From Pseudomonadota bacterium (GTDB taxonomy: Bacteria; Myxococcota_A; Polyangia; Polyangiales; Polyangiaceae): a DNA stretch of 64,000 nt. Shown one piece after another: positions 37,540 to 46,286 of this stretch (its first letter is position 1; each line of letters starts with the position of its first letter). A program made the position numbers and the translations under genes. Below the pieces are notes generated by a model. That model saw nothing but the letters and a program-made list of their open reading frames with translations. It had not been told where the DNA came from and made no database searches. Location: assembly GCA_023431345.1 (NCBI GenBank), contig JAEYWK010000044.1, forward strand, positions 73,952-137,951, in the 5' to 3' direction.

Positions 37540-37575
37540 ACGGCGGCGGGGCCCCGGGAGGGCTCCCGCGCGTCG

Positions 37576-38154
37576 TCACTTAGGCTGCAGCGAGGGAGCC
37601 TTGGCGCGCTCGATGTAGCTCTTGGTGCGCGTGTCGATCTTGATCCACTCGCCTTCGGTGACGAACAGCGGCACTCCGACGCTCGCGCCGGTGCTGATCT
37701 TGGCCGGCTTCAGCACGTTGGTGGCGGTGTCACCACGCACGCCCGGCTCACACTCGGTGATCTGCGCGACGATGTGCGGCGGCAGCTCGATCGAGACCGG
37801 ATTGCCATTATAGATGGTGATCGTCACGTCGATACCATCCATCAAGAAGCCCTTGTCCTCACCCACCACGTCTTGGTGAACGCTGACCTGGTCACCCGTC
37901 TTCGGGTGCATGAACACGTAGTTCTCGCCCTCTTGGTAGATGTACTGCAAGGTGCGATCTTCCACGTCGGCCGGGTCGAAGCGCTCGCCGGAGCGGATGT
38001 TGCGCTCGATGGTGTTGCCAGTGAGCATGTTGCGCATCTTGGTGCGCGTGAACGCCTGCCCCTTGCCCGGTTTGACGAACTGAAAGTCGGTGACGACGTA
38101 CGGGTTGCCGTCCATCATCAGTTTCAAGCCCTTGCGAATGTCACTCGTATCCAT
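37576..38154 (-). CDS. efp: Translation elongation factor P
   Basis: 192 residues, close to the usual 185-190. It has an N-terminal KOW-like domain with the tip loop KPGKGQAF, whose Lys is the residue modified in beta-lysylated EF-P; central domain (YQEGENYVFMHPKTGDQ); and the C-terminal EF-P signature with VPLFVTEGEWIKIDTRT. EF-P relieves ribosome stalling at poly-proline, relevant in a genome with many Pro-rich linkers. The modification genes epmA/epmB are not nearby. A 170-bp divergent promoter region separates it from the next gene. Confidence 0.97.
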   Translation of the reverse strand: MDTSDIRKGLKLMMDGNPYVVTDFQFVKPGKGQAFTRTKMRNMLTGNTIERNIRSGERFDPADVEDRTLQYIYQEGENYVFMHPKTGDQVSVHQDVVGEDKGFLMDGIDVTITIYNGNPVSIELPPHIVAQITECEPGVRGDTATNVLKPAKISTGASVGVPLFVTEGEWIKIDTRTKSYIERAKAPSLQPK

Positions 38155-38324
38155 CGATCGATCCTGTGCTGAGCTGGGCAGGCCCCAGCGGGGGCCCGTT
38201 CATTACATGACCATCCCCCCCCACGCAAGCCAGCATCCTCCGCGGCAGGGCTGACCGCCCGCGTTACAAAAGCCGGAAATGCTGAGGTTTTCCCGGGAAT
38301 CTGGCGATAGTATGGCCGCCCGCG

Positions 38325-39179
38325 ATGGATGAGTACGAGCTCGAGCAGGTCAAGCGAGAGATCGTCGAGAGCCGAGCTCTCACGATCAAGACCAACAATT
38401 TGGTCAACGCGCTCGCCGCCGACCTGAAGAGCATCTCCAAGCGTCAGCAGGGCTCCGAGCGCCGCGTGCTCGTCACGAGCGCCACCGGCTACGTGGTCAC
38501 GATCGCCATCATCCTGGTGTTCGTGAAGCTGGCTTGGGACATTCGCATCGAGACGGTGCGGGGCGAGAACCGCGAGACTCGCGATCAGCTGGAGCAGCTC
38601 CAGAAGGAGCAGAAGGTGGTGCTCGGCCGCGAAGAGGCCCGCAGCTCTGCGTCGCGTCAAGCCGCCGAGTTCTATCGCCTGGTGCTGCAGAACAAGCGAC
38701 GCGAAATCATCGACGGCTACGCGGCGGTCAGCAAGCTCGATCTATCCCCCACCGAGCGCGCGGTGTTCGAGGGCGCGCTCGAGCGTGCCAAGAACGAGCT
38801 ATCGCTCATCGCGTATCAAACGGGCGTCGACCACATCCGCATGGGTCGCTGGCACGAGGCGCAGCAGTCGCTGCGCGAGTCGTTACAGTACAAGAGCGAC
38901 GCCGCGCACAGCCCCCAAGCCAACTACCAGCTGGCGCGAGCGCTGATCGCGCTGGGGCTGCACCGCGAGGCCATCCCGCTGCTCATGCAGCTCTCCGAGT
39001 CGTCGGCAGACAAAGAGGTGATGGATGAAGCCACGCTGACGCTGGCGCACGCGCAGCTCGAAATCCAAGCGTGGAACGACGCGAAGTCGACGCTGCGCAC
39101 CTTCATTCGCCGCTTCCCGACGAGCGCTCACATCAACGAGGCCAAGGGCAAGCTGGCGGAGGTTTCGCTATATCATTGA
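38325..39179 (+). CDS. Membrane-anchored coiled-coil/TPR protein
   Basis: 284 residues. About 45 cytoplasmic residues precede one membrane helix (GYVVTIAIILVFVKLAWDI), followed by a coiled coil (RDQLEQLQKEQKVV) and TPR-like repeats (VDHIRMGRWHEAQQSLRESL, ANYQLARALIALGLHREAIP, AQLEIQAWNDAKSTLRTFI). The C-terminal region resembles YbgF/BamD-like outer TPR folds. The ATG at 38325 is the first in frame. Probably a scaffold on the periplasmic face; no specific partner is indicated. Confidence 0.8.
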   Translation: MDEYELEQVKREIVESRALTIKTNNLVNALAADLKSISKRQQGSERRVLVTSATGYVVTIAIILVFVKLAWDIRIETVRGENRETRDQLEQLQKEQKVVLGREEARSSASRQAAEFYRLVLQNKRREIIDGYAAVSKLDLSPTERAVFEGALERAKNELSLIAYQTGVDHIRMGRWHEAQQSLRESLQYKSDAAHSPQANYQLARALIALGLHREAIPLLMQLSESSADKEVMDEATLTLAHAQLEIQAWNDAKSTLRTFIRRFPTSAHINEAKGKLAEVSLYH

Positions 39180-39202
39180 GCCGCAGCGGCTCGGCGTCGC
39201 CC

Positions 39203-40477
39203 TCACTCGCGGGTGGGGTCGTTATCCACGATCACGAAGGCGTTGTCGTTCCAGAAGCCGGTCTTGATCAGGCGCGGCGCCGGACCCAAAAAGATCGCCG
39301 TGTAAGCCCGACCCGATTGGAGGTCGGCGATGCCGGAGCGCTCCAAGATCGCGGGCCAGGCTTCTTGAAACGCGACGCTACCGGATTCGCCGATCACCTG
39401 CAGTCCATAGTCGGCGCGCTCCACCCCCAGCTCGAGCTTGGTGAAGCGAGTGTCGGCCGGCCGCGGCTCGATGCTGCCGAAGGCGACGCTGCTCGCGAAC
39501 ACCAGCGCCGTCGAGGCGTCGCTGTTCGTCGCGCGCACGTCGAGCGTCTCGGTCGGCAGCGATGCGTGCACCGCTTGCAGGCCGACCGTGTCGAAGCGCA
39601 GCTGGCGCGATAGCTTGACGACGACCGGCTGCAGGCTCGGGCGCTGGGGCGAATAGCTCGCTCCGCAGGCCGACGTAGCGACCCGGTCAGCGTAGGCGGC
39701 GCCGCCGATGCAGCCCGTGAGCACCATGAGCACGCTGCGGCCCGTGGCGACGCTGCCCGCAGGGAGCGCGGCCACGGCGCGGGCACGAAGCCGCGGCTTC
39801 TCGAGCGGGATCTCGGGTGCCCCACCGGCGCCGCCCGCGCCCGCTTCTCCCGCCTGAAAGGCGCCGCCGGCTCCCGCTGGCGCGTCCGCCTCCGCGCCGC
39901 CCGCGCCAGCCGCGCCGCCCGCGGCCGCAAGCGCGCGCGCCGGCGTCACGCTCGCCTCTTCGCGCTCGGCCAAGTCCACCGCGTCTCGGCAGTCGAGCTC
40001 GTCAATCAGCTCGAGCTCGCCCGCGATCACCCACGCCTGAATGTGGTCGTCGACGAACGACAGCTGCTCGAGCTCGATGAGCGTCGTCGAAGCGCCGTAG
40101 CCGAGCTCGGGCAGCGGCGAGCTCACGAGCTCACTTTCGCCCGCGTCGTCGACACGCGCGAAGCACACGCGCACGCTCTCTGCGTCGACCACCCCGTTGA
40201 CGAGGGTGAGCACGTCGTCGCCACCCGGCGGCTCGTAGTCGGGGTTGTTGCGCCCGCCCTGCGCCGGGTTCCCCGCGTTGCCGAAGCCGGAGCCCGCGAA
40301 GCCGCCGGCGCCGCCGCCGCCCGCGCCGCTTTTGCCCGCCGGGGGCTTGCGCGCGAGCGAATCGTGGTCAGTAGTGCACCCCACGTAGCCCGCCAGCAGC
40401 GCCGCGCACGTCAGCGCGGCCGCTCGCGAGCGCGCGCCGTTCGTTCTGGAGCCGAGCCAGGCCATCAGCGCGACCAT
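39203..40477 (-). CDS. Predicted lipoprotein with Gly-rich linker
   Basis: ATG candidates are 40501, 40477 and 40465; 40477 gives 424 residues with a signal ending at AGYVGC. A Gly/Ala/Asn linker (SGAGGGGAGGFAGSG) follows, then a beta-rich domain, another Ala/Gly linker near residue 190-225, and a C-terminal beta domain that includes cysteines (ELDCRDAV, VLTGCIGG). This architecture is frequent in Polyangia surface lipoproteins. Function unknown. It is convergent with the TPR membrane protein, 23 bp from its stop. Confidence 0.75.
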   Translation of the reverse strand: MVALMAWLGSRTNGARSRAAALTCAALLAGYVGCTTDHDSLARKPPAGKSGAGGGGAGGFAGSGFGNAGNPAQGGRNNPDYEPPGGDDVLTLVNGVVDAESVRVCFARVDDAGESELVSSPLPELGYGASTTLIELEQLSFVDDHIQAWVIAGELELIDELDCRDAVDLAEREEASVTPARALAAAGGAAGAGGAEADAPAGAGGAFQAGEAGAGGAGGAPEIPLEKPRLRARAVAALPAGSVATGRSVLMVLTGCIGGAAYADRVATSACGASYSPQRPSLQPVVVKLSRQLRFDTVGLQAVHASLPTETLDVRATNSDASTALVFASSVAFGSIEPRPADTRFTKLELGVERADYGLQVIGESGSVAFQEAWPAILERSGIADLQSGRAYTAIFLGPAPRLIKTGFWNDNAFVIVDNDPTRE

Positions 40478-40502
40478 AACCTGGCGACCGCGCCCGCGCA
40501 CG

Positions 40503-41327
40503 CTACCGCGCCAGCAAATGCGCGAACTCGAGCGGCCCGTGCCCCTTACCGAGGCCCGGAGCGTGACGGATGCCCTGGAGCACGAACTCCCTCGCGCGCT
40601 CGACCGCGCCGTGCAGAGTCAGCCCTTCCGCGACGCCGGCCGCGATGCCGGAGGCGAGCGTGCAGCCCGTGCCGTGCGTGCTGCGCGAGACGATGCGAGG
40701 GCACTCGAAGCGGTGCTCCGCGCCGTCCGCCGTGCGCAAGATGTCGGTCACGGTGTCGCCCTCGAGGTGCCCGCCTTTCACGAGCACCGCGCTCGGTCCG
40801 AGCCCCAACAGCGCGTCCGCGGCGCGCTCCATGTCGCGCAGCGTGCTGATCTTCATCCCCGTCAGCGCCTCCGCCTCGGGGATGTTGGGCGTGAGCACCG
40901 ACGCCAACGGCAAGAGCCGCAGCACGAGCGCGTCGTGCGCGTCGCGGTCGAGCAAGCGCGCGCCGCCTTTGGCGACCATCACCGGATCGACGATCAACGG
41001 CACCCCCGCCGCCAGCGACTCACACAGGCCGGCGACGGTCTCCACGACTCGCGCCGAGCCGAGCATGCCCGTCTTGATGGCGTCGGCGCCGATGTCCGTG
41101 AGCACCGAGCGCATCTGCGCGCCGACGAAGCTAGCCTGCACGGGCATGACGTCTTCCACGCCGAGCGTGTTCTGCGCCGTCAGCGCCGTCACCGCCGTCG
41201 TCGCGAAGCCGCCTAGCATCGTGATGGTCTTGATATCGGCCTGAATCCCGGCCCCGCCTCCCGAGTCGGACCCAGCCACGATCAGCACGCGCGGCTTGGT
41301 AGCTTCGGGCTCTTTGAGCGCCTTCAT
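40503..41327 (-). CDS. thiD: Hydroxymethylpyrimidine/phosphomethylpyrimidine kinase
   Basis: 274 residues, the usual ThiD length. N-terminal AGSDSGGGAGIQADIKT, MPVQASFVGAQ, the central VDPVMVAKGGARLL, and the ribokinase-fold anion hole/catalytic motif STHGTGCTLASGIAA near the C-terminus. It phosphorylates HMP and HMP-P for thiamine synthesis. No other thi gene is visible. The 25-bp gap to the lipoprotein gene downstream suggests read-through. Confidence 0.95.
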   Translation of the reverse strand: MKALKEPEATKPRVLIVAGSDSGGGAGIQADIKTITMLGGFATTAVTALTAQNTLGVEDVMPVQASFVGAQMRSVLTDIGADAIKTGMLGSARVVETVAGLCESLAAGVPLIVDPVMVAKGGARLLDRDAHDALVLRLLPLASVLTPNIPEAEALTGMKISTLRDMERAADALLGLGPSAVLVKGGHLEGDTVTDILRTADGAEHRFECPRIVSRSTHGTGCTLASGIAAGVAEGLTLHGAVERAREFVLQGIRHAPGLGKGHGPLEFAHLLAR

Positions 41328-41428
41328 CGCCGCTGTTTAGCGAAATTCGGGAAGGCGCGCAAAAGGCGGTAGTCGCCCTGGCGGCTTGCTCGCTACTATG
41401 GTGGCTTACTCGTGCCCAAGTTCCTCCG

Positions 41429-43855
41429 GTGAGCGATTCCGCAGAAGAGAGAGCCCAGTCGCTCGTCGGCAAGACGCTCGGTGAGGGGTACCGTCTCGAA
41501 GCGCTGATCGGCCAAGGCGCGACGGGGTCGGTGTACCGAGCCACGAGCCCGAGCGGCGCCGAGGTCGCGCTCAAGACCTTGCGCCCGGAAATGATGGGCG
41601 ACCAGAGCGCGCAGCGCTTCCTACGCGAGAGCGAGCTGGTGCGCGGCCTCACGCACCCCCACGTCGTGCGCACGCTCGACTCGGGGCAAGACCCAGCCAC
41701 CGGCTTGATGTTCTTGGTGATGCCCTTGCTCAAGGGGCGCGACCTCGACCGCGTGCTCGAAGATCTCGGCGCGCTCGAGCCAGAGACCGCCGTGCGCCTC
41801 GCGCTGCAAGCCGGCCGCGGCCTCACGGCAGCGCACCGCATCGGCATCATTCACCGCGACGTCAAGCCCGGCAACCTGCTCCTCGACGAGGAGGACGGCG
41901 AAATCATCGTCCGCGTCTGCGACTTCGGCATCGCCAAGCAGCTGGGAGGTGAGAGCTCGCTCACCGAGACCGGCAGCCAGCTCGGCACCCCCGACTACGT
42001 TTCGCCGGAGCAGCTCAAGAGCAGCAAGCACGTCGACGAGCGCGCCGACGTTTGGAGCCTCGGCGCCACCCTGTACCAGATGCTGTGCGGGGCGGCGCCG
42101 TTCGCGCACATCGAGTCGGTCTTCGACTTGATCACTGCCATCGTCACCGAGGACGTGCCGCACCTCCAAGACCGCGCGCCTTGGCTCGACGCCTCGCTGT
42201 CGCTGATCGTTCACAAGGCTCTGCAGCGCGACCCGAACCAGCGCTGGGCGACCCTCGAAGACATGGCCGACGCCCTACGGCCCTTTTCGGGCGGTGACGA
42301 GCTGCTCGACCCTTCGCGCATCCGCGCCGTTTCGCCCGAGTCACGCCACCTGATCGCCGAGCGCGCCGACCTGCGCGACGCTCCGAAGCAGACCTCGCTG
42401 CCGCCCGCGCCCGCCGTCGAGATGGATGAGCTCCGCCTCATCACGCAGAAGCTCGACGGGCGCTACCTGGTCAAGCGCCTGATCGGCAAGGGCGGCATGG
42501 GCAACGTGTACGAGGTCGAGGCCCCGAACGGCGAGCGACTAGCCGCCAAGGTGGTCTCGGCGGGCGTGCACGGCGCGAGCCCCTCGACCCTCCAGCGCTT
42601 CACGCGCGAGGCCAAAGCGTCGAGCGCGATCCGCAGCGTCAACGTGGTGCGCACCGTCGACGCAGGCTGCGACGACGAGCTCGGCTTCCCTTACATCATC
42701 ATGGAGCTGCTGAGCGGCGTCGACCTCTCGGGGGTGATGAAGCGCGAAGGCGCGCTGGCCCCCGAGGTGGCGGTGCGGCTCGTCGTGCAAGCCGCGCGAG
42801 GTGTGGCGGCCGCGCACGCGCGCGGGGTCGTGCACCGCGACATCAAGCCGGCCAACCTGTTCTTGCAGGAAGACCCGCGCAGCTCCGAAATCACGGTCAA
42901 AGTCTGTGATTTCGGCGTCGCCAAGCGCATCGGCGGCATGGGCATCAGCTCGGCCGCCAGCCACTACAGCCTGACGCGCTCCGGCGGCATGCTCGGCTCA
43001 CCCATGTACATGTCGCCCGAGCAGGCGCGCAACGCCAAGGCCGTCGACGAGCGCACCGACGTGTGGAGCCTCTCGGTCGTGCTGTGGGAGGCGCTGTCGG
43101 GCCAGCGCCTCTGGGGCGGACAGAGCTCGCTCGGTGAGCTGATCGTCGCCATCTGCACGGAGCCGATCCAGCGACTGGAGGCGGTGGCGCCGTGGGTGCC
43201 GCGTGAGCTGTCGCGCGTCGTGCACCGCGGGCTCGAGCGCGAGCCGGATCGCCGGACGCCCACCGTGCGCGCGCTGCTCGAGCAGCTGGACGCCTTCGCG
43301 GGCGGCTCAGACCGCATCGTGATGAGCCAGCTCGTCGGCTTGACCGAGGACCAGCGCGGAGAGCTCACGCTGCGCGTCAGCCTCTCCGACTCCGCGGCGC
43401 GGCGCATCGCCAGCCTCGCCAAAGATTTGGGGCAAAAGCCCGCCACCGTGACGGTTCCGCGCACGGGAGCGAGCGGCGCTGGTGCGCCATCGCGAAGCTC
43501 GCGCGCCGTCGCAGCGGGAGGCCCCAGCAAGGGCGCGATGGTGGCGGTCGCGCTCATCTCGGCGGCGGTGGCGGGCGGCTCCGCCTTTTACCTCGCGCGC
43601 GGCAGCAGCTCACCGGCGGCGCCAGCTCCCGCGACAGCCCGCACCTCCGCGAGCATTCAGGTCGTCCCCGAGGACGCGACGGTCACGCTCCGCGGCGTGA
43701 CCGTGCCGGTCGTGGCCGGACGAGCGAGCGTCGACGGTGAGCCCGGCGAAACGCTGAGCGTTACCGTGCAGCACGGCAGCGCCAGCAAGACGTTCGCGGT
43801 CTCACTCGGCAGTGATGGCATCGCCACCCCCGGTCGCCTCGTGCTCGTCCCTTGA
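41429..43855 (+). CDS. Protein with two tandem Ser/Thr kinase domains, a membrane anchor and a PEGA-like tail
   Basis: 808 residues from a GTG start. Kinase 1 (about 20-290): Gly loop GQGATGSVY, VALKTLRPE, HRDVKPGNLLL, DFGIAK and TPDYVSPEQ. Kinase 2 (about 345-620): GKGGMGNVY, LAAKVVSAG, HRDIKPANLFL, DFGVAK and SPMYMSPEQ. Both have complete catalytic residues. A Ser/Gly linker leads to one membrane helix (near 702-722) and a short extracytoplasmic beta domain resembling PEGA (SIQVVPEDATVTLRG). It is a Hanks-type receptor kinase with a duplicated intracellular catalytic unit. It ends about 170 bp before tRNA-Leu. Confidence 0.94.
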   Translation: MSDSAEERAQSLVGKTLGEGYRLEALIGQGATGSVYRATSPSGAEVALKTLRPEMMGDQSAQRFLRESELVRGLTHPHVVRTLDSGQDPATGLMFLVMPLLKGRDLDRVLEDLGALEPETAVRLALQAGRGLTAAHRIGIIHRDVKPGNLLLDEEDGEIIVRVCDFGIAKQLGGESSLTETGSQLGTPDYVSPEQLKSSKHVDERADVWSLGATLYQMLCGAAPFAHIESVFDLITAIVTEDVPHLQDRAPWLDASLSLIVHKALQRDPNQRWATLEDMADALRPFSGGDELLDPSRIRAVSPESRHLIAERADLRDAPKQTSLPPAPAVEMDELRLITQKLDGRYLVKRLIGKGGMGNVYEVEAPNGERLAAKVVSAGVHGASPSTLQRFTREAKASSAIRSVNVVRTVDAGCDDELGFPYIIMELLSGVDLSGVMKREGALAPEVAVRLVVQAARGVAAAHARGVVHRDIKPANLFLQEDPRSSEITVKVCDFGVAKRIGGMGISSAASHYSLTRSGGMLGSPMYMSPEQARNAKAVDERTDVWSLSVVLWEALSGQRLWGGQSSLGELIVAICTEPIQRLEAVAPWVPRELSRVVHRGLEREPDRRTPTVRALLEQLDAFAGGSDRIVMSQLVGLTEDQRGELTLRVSLSDSAARRIASLAKDLGQKPATVTVPRTGASGAGAPSRSSRAVAAGGPSKGAMVAVALISAAVAGGSAFYLARGSSSPAAPAPATARTSASIQVVPEDATVTLRGVTVPVVAGRASVDGEPGETLSVTVQHGSASKTFAVSLGSDGIATPGRLVLVP

Positions 43856-44004
43856 GACCATTCGCGGTCCCTGAGCCGCTCGAGCAAGAAACGCGGACTA
43901 TTGCGCATCGAATAAGCCCAGTGGGTTACTATCCCACAGCCGCGCGCGGGCGTGGGCCTCCGCCCCCGTAAACAAGCCTACTGGCCACCAGTACCCATCC
44001 GATG

Positions 44005-45405
44005 CTATTGCCTCCGCACACAAGGCCCCTTGGCGGAATCGGCATACGCAGGAGACTTAAAATCTTCGGACCGCAAGGTCGTCCCGGTTCGAGTCCGGGA
44101 GGGGCTACTAGCTGATATCACGATGGTTCTAGCTGAACCCTCGGCCGCTTTCTCATCTCCGGCGCTCACGTCTGGCCCAGGTTGTGGCCCACCCTGCTTC
44201 GGCGCGAGCTCCGGCAGCGCCTGATCGAGCGGAGCCAGTTCACCCAAGCCGAGTTCCGACGCCGAGCGAGCGGCGCGGCGGTACTTGTTAATCATGACCG
44301 AGCTGCGGTGTCCGGTCCGGTCCGCTACCCACGACTCGGAGCGGCCGGCGGCGAGGCTGAGAGTCACGAACCCCGTGCGCAAGTCGTGCAACCGGATCGG
44401 ACGCCGGTTCGGCGATCGCTCGGTCAATTCCGGCCGCCCGATCTTCGCGGTCGTGAGGTCATCGCGCAGCGTGTCGGCGAAGCGCGACCCTTCATCGAGT
44501 CCACCGAACACGCGGTCGGCTTGCTCGGCGCCCTCAGGCTTCAGCTTCCGCAACGCGGCGGCCACGCCCGGATGAAGCGCCCAGGCGCGCGCGTCGTCGG
44601 TCTTGTTCGTGTCGAGTTTTACGGCGCCGCGCTCCAGGTCGACGTCGCCCCACGTGAGCGCCAGCGCCTCCCCCCGCCGCATCCCCTCGCGAGCGAGGAA
44701 GCCATAGAAAGCACGGCGCTCGAAGGGAACTTTGGTGCAGGCCAGCAGTTGAGCGTCTTCGCTCGGGTACAGGTACGCGGTGGCCTTCATGGCCTTCACG
44801 CGCGGCAGGAATCCCACCGGCAACGGTGAGCGCTCGATGATGCGGCAGGGGTACACCGCCATCCGCAAGATCTTCGAGATCAGCTGCGCGTAGTGGCGGC
44901 GGGTTGCAGTCGACCGGGCCTCGTCGATCGTGGCCATGGCGCGCTCCGCGTCTTCCAGCGTGAACGCCTCGAGCCGGACGCCGCCGATCACCTTGTAGAG
45001 CCGCTCGAGTCGACCCTCGTCCTTGTCGGCACTGCGCTTCAGCTTCACATGGTCCGGCCATTGCTTATGAAGCTTGCCGGTCGTCCAGTCTCGGCCGAGC
45101 GCTTCAAAGGTGACGGCGACCCGCTTCTTCTTGGCGGACGTCGACTCTTTGCAAAGCTCTTCGGCGACGCGCACCGCCTCGTCGAAGTCCCGATCGGAGT
45201 GAACGGCAGCCGCCTTGCGCAAGATGATCGGTGCCTCCGCGGAGTGCCCCGCGCTCGCGAGCAACTCGGCGAGGTCGCGCAGACGCGTGTAGCGGCGCTG
45301 CGCGGCTGCGGGGTCGTGGAGGCGGATGATGAACCGCCCGCGCAGGCCCTTGCCGTAGCGAAGCCGCACGCGGTGACCTTCCTTGCATGCCTCGAAGTCA
45401 GCCAT
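44005..45405 (-). CDS. int: Tyrosine recombinase (integrase) whose 3' end crosses the attachment core
   Basis: 466 residues in the integrated form. The N-terminal part (about 90-185) resembles a SAM-like core-binding domain. The catalytic domain has the Arg in GMRRGEALALTW (about 243), HDLR (340-343), GHR (366) and nucleophile Tyr 375 in NKYRR. The tail from about 434 (SPSRTRTGTTLRSEDFK) is the antisense translation of the tRNA-Leu core, and residues 451-466 are encoded by host DNA left of the core. In the excised circle the same frame would run on into 57879-58154. It overlaps the upstream gene by 8 bp. It catalyses integration and excision at tRNA-Leu. Confidence 0.95.
   Translation of the reverse strand: MADFEACKEGHRVRLRYGKGLRGRFIIRLHDPAAAQRRYTRLRDLAELLASAGHSAEAPIILRKAAAVHSDRDFDEAVRVAEELCKESTSAKKKRVAVTFEALGRDWTTGKLHKQWPDHVKLKRSADKDEGRLERLYKVIGGVRLEAFTLEDAERAMATIDEARSTATRRHYAQLISKILRMAVYPCRIIERSPLPVGFLPRVKAMKATAYLYPSEDAQLLACTKVPFERRAFYGFLAREGMRRGEALALTWGDVDLERGAVKLDTNKTDDARAWALHPGVAAALRKLKPEGAEQADRVFGGLDEGSRFADTLRDDLTTAKIGRPELTERSPNRRPIRLHDLRTGFVTLSLAAGRSESWVADRTGHRSSVMINKYRRAARSASELGLGELAPLDQALPELAPKQGGPQPGPDVSAGDEKAAEGSARTIVISASSPSRTRTGTTLRSEDFKSPAYADSAKGPCVRRQ
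44024..44107 (+). tRNA. tRNA-Leu(UAA), insertion target of the mobile element
   Basis: Full cloverleaf: acceptor GGCCCCT (44024-44030) pairs with AGGGGCT (44100-44106), with a terminal G-U; D arm with GAATCGGCATAC; anticodon stem GGAGA/TCTTC with loop CTTAAAA and anticodon TAA at 44058-44060; long variable arm GGACCGCAAGGTC; T arm with GGTTCGAGTCC. Discriminator A44107 is followed by CTA, so CCA is not encoded. The 3' part from 44056 onward is the attachment core and is repeated at 58155, so the present 3' end may have been restored by the element. Confidence 0.95.
44056..44108 (+). repeat. attL, 53-bp attachment core within tRNA-Leu
   Basis: Begins CTTAAAATCTTCGG in the anticodon loop and ends GGGGCTAC one base beyond the discriminator. 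Identical to 58155-58207 (offset 14,099 bp); identity stops at both ends (A/T before, T/C after). tRNA anticodon-loop to 3'-end cores are the classic target of tyrosine integrases. It also encodes integrase residues about 434-450 on the opposite strand. Confidence 0.95.
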
Positions 45406-45904
45406 TGCGCCGCTCCTTCGCTCGCTTCACCGCGGCGCCCTGCACCTGTGTGTGCCAGTGCGGTTGCTCGGTGAGCGGCCCGTCGTTTACTACGGGTAGC
45501 CCGCGCGTGATGCGAACCCCGACGTAGAAGCGCCGCCGTCGGGCTTCAGCGAGCTCTGAGAGCAGAAGCCCTTTGGCAGCGGCCGCGCCCCCCTCAATCA
45601 GAGTGAGCCGCCGGGCGGACTTGCGACGCTCTTCAGCATCGGCCAGGACGCTGAAGGCTGCTTGAGCTTCGATATAGCCCCCGCACGCCCCGTTCATAAA
45701 TTCGCCCTTCTCCCAACATTGCGCCCAGCCCGCCTTGTGCTGGCTCCACCTCTCCAGCGAGGCCACGGCCTGGTCCCGCGAGCACGAAGCCATCAGCATC
45801 ACGACAGCCACGGCCCGGCGCTGATGCACTTTGAGCCGGCAGTCCCGCAGGACGACCCCGATCTCCCTCTCAACCTGATCCGTGGTAGTTTCTCGATTGG
45901 CCAT
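45398..45904 (-). CDS. Hypothetical protein upstream of integrase
   Basis: 168 residues. ATG 45904 is preceded by AAAGGA at suitable spacing. Mostly helical; an Arg/Lys-rich start, a central Cys/Trp segment (MASCSRDQAVASLERW, QCWEKGEF), and a basic C-terminus (VKRAKERRNG). I do not recognise a family. The 8-bp overlap with int suggests co-translation, so a role in recombination directionality or regulation is possible but unproven. Confidence 0.65.
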   Translation of the reverse strand: MANRETTTDQVEREIGVVLRDCRLKVHQRRAVAVVMLMASCSRDQAVASLERWSQHKAGWAQCWEKGEFMNGACGGYIEAQAAFSVLADAEERRKSARRLTLIEGGAAAAKGLLLSELAEARRRRFYVGVRITRGLPVVNDGPLTEQPHWHTQVQGAAVKRAKERRNG

Positions 45905-45967
45905 TGAAACTCATCCTTTCGTGGTCTGGGCTCCGGCGTCTGAACCACGTACGGGGCCCGTCTTGTT

Positions 45968-46156
45968 TCAGCGTTTCGGCTTCTTCTTCGCGCCCAGCCT
46001 CGGACCAAATTCCCGCTCGTAGGCCTCCCGGATCTGCGTCCGGACGATGTCCGAAACGGTAAGCCCGCGGCGTTCAGCCAAGGCTTGAGCCATCTCGTAC
46101 TCTTCAGGAGTCGTCACCAGGTGCATGCGGCGGGTTCGGCCTTGGTTAGCGGGCAT
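45968..46156 (-). CDS. Small ribbon-helix-helix (CopG/Arc-like) DNA-binding protein
   Basis: 62 residues. A basic N-terminal strand (TRRMHLVTTPEEYEMAQ) is followed by two helices (AQALAERRGLTVSDIVRTQI), the layout of RHH repressors, and a Lys-rich tail (LGAKKKPKR). The start codon lies 5 bp from an imperfect palindrome (46162-46191) that could be its operator. It is probably the element's repressor or a relaxosome-type accessory regulator. Assignment is by pattern only. Confidence 0.7.
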   Translation of the reverse strand: MPANQGRTRRMHLVTTPEEYEMAQALAERRGLTVSDIVRTQIREAYEREFGPRLGAKKKPKR

Positions 46157-46161
46157 TGGTT

Positions 46162-46230
46162 ACGCGTTCTTTATGCACATAAAAGACGCGTCACGCAAGC
46201 GCGGTTTTTCAGTGCAGCGCGTAAACGCGT
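46162..46230. promoter_or_regulatory. Candidate operator: imperfect 13-bp palindrome and three ACGCGT motifs
   Basis: The arms 46162-46174 (ACGCGTTCTTTAT) and 46179-46191 (ATAAAAGACGCGT) are complementary at 11 of 13 positions around a GCAC spacer. The hexamer ACGCGT occurs at 46162, 46186 and 46225. The site sits directly upstream of the RHH gene and is unusually A/T-rich for this region, fitting an autoregulated promoter. Confidence 0.55.
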
Positions 46231-46286
46231 GAAACTATTGGCCACTTGCTCGAGCTTTTTCGACCATGCCCCGCTCGCGAAGCTCG

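Noticed and set aside
44005..44107. Conserved-looking tail SPSRTRTGTTLRSEDFK as an integrase domain
   Set aside because: It is the antisense translation of tRNA-Leu, a known source of false protein similarity. Its interest lies in frame continuity, not in a domain.
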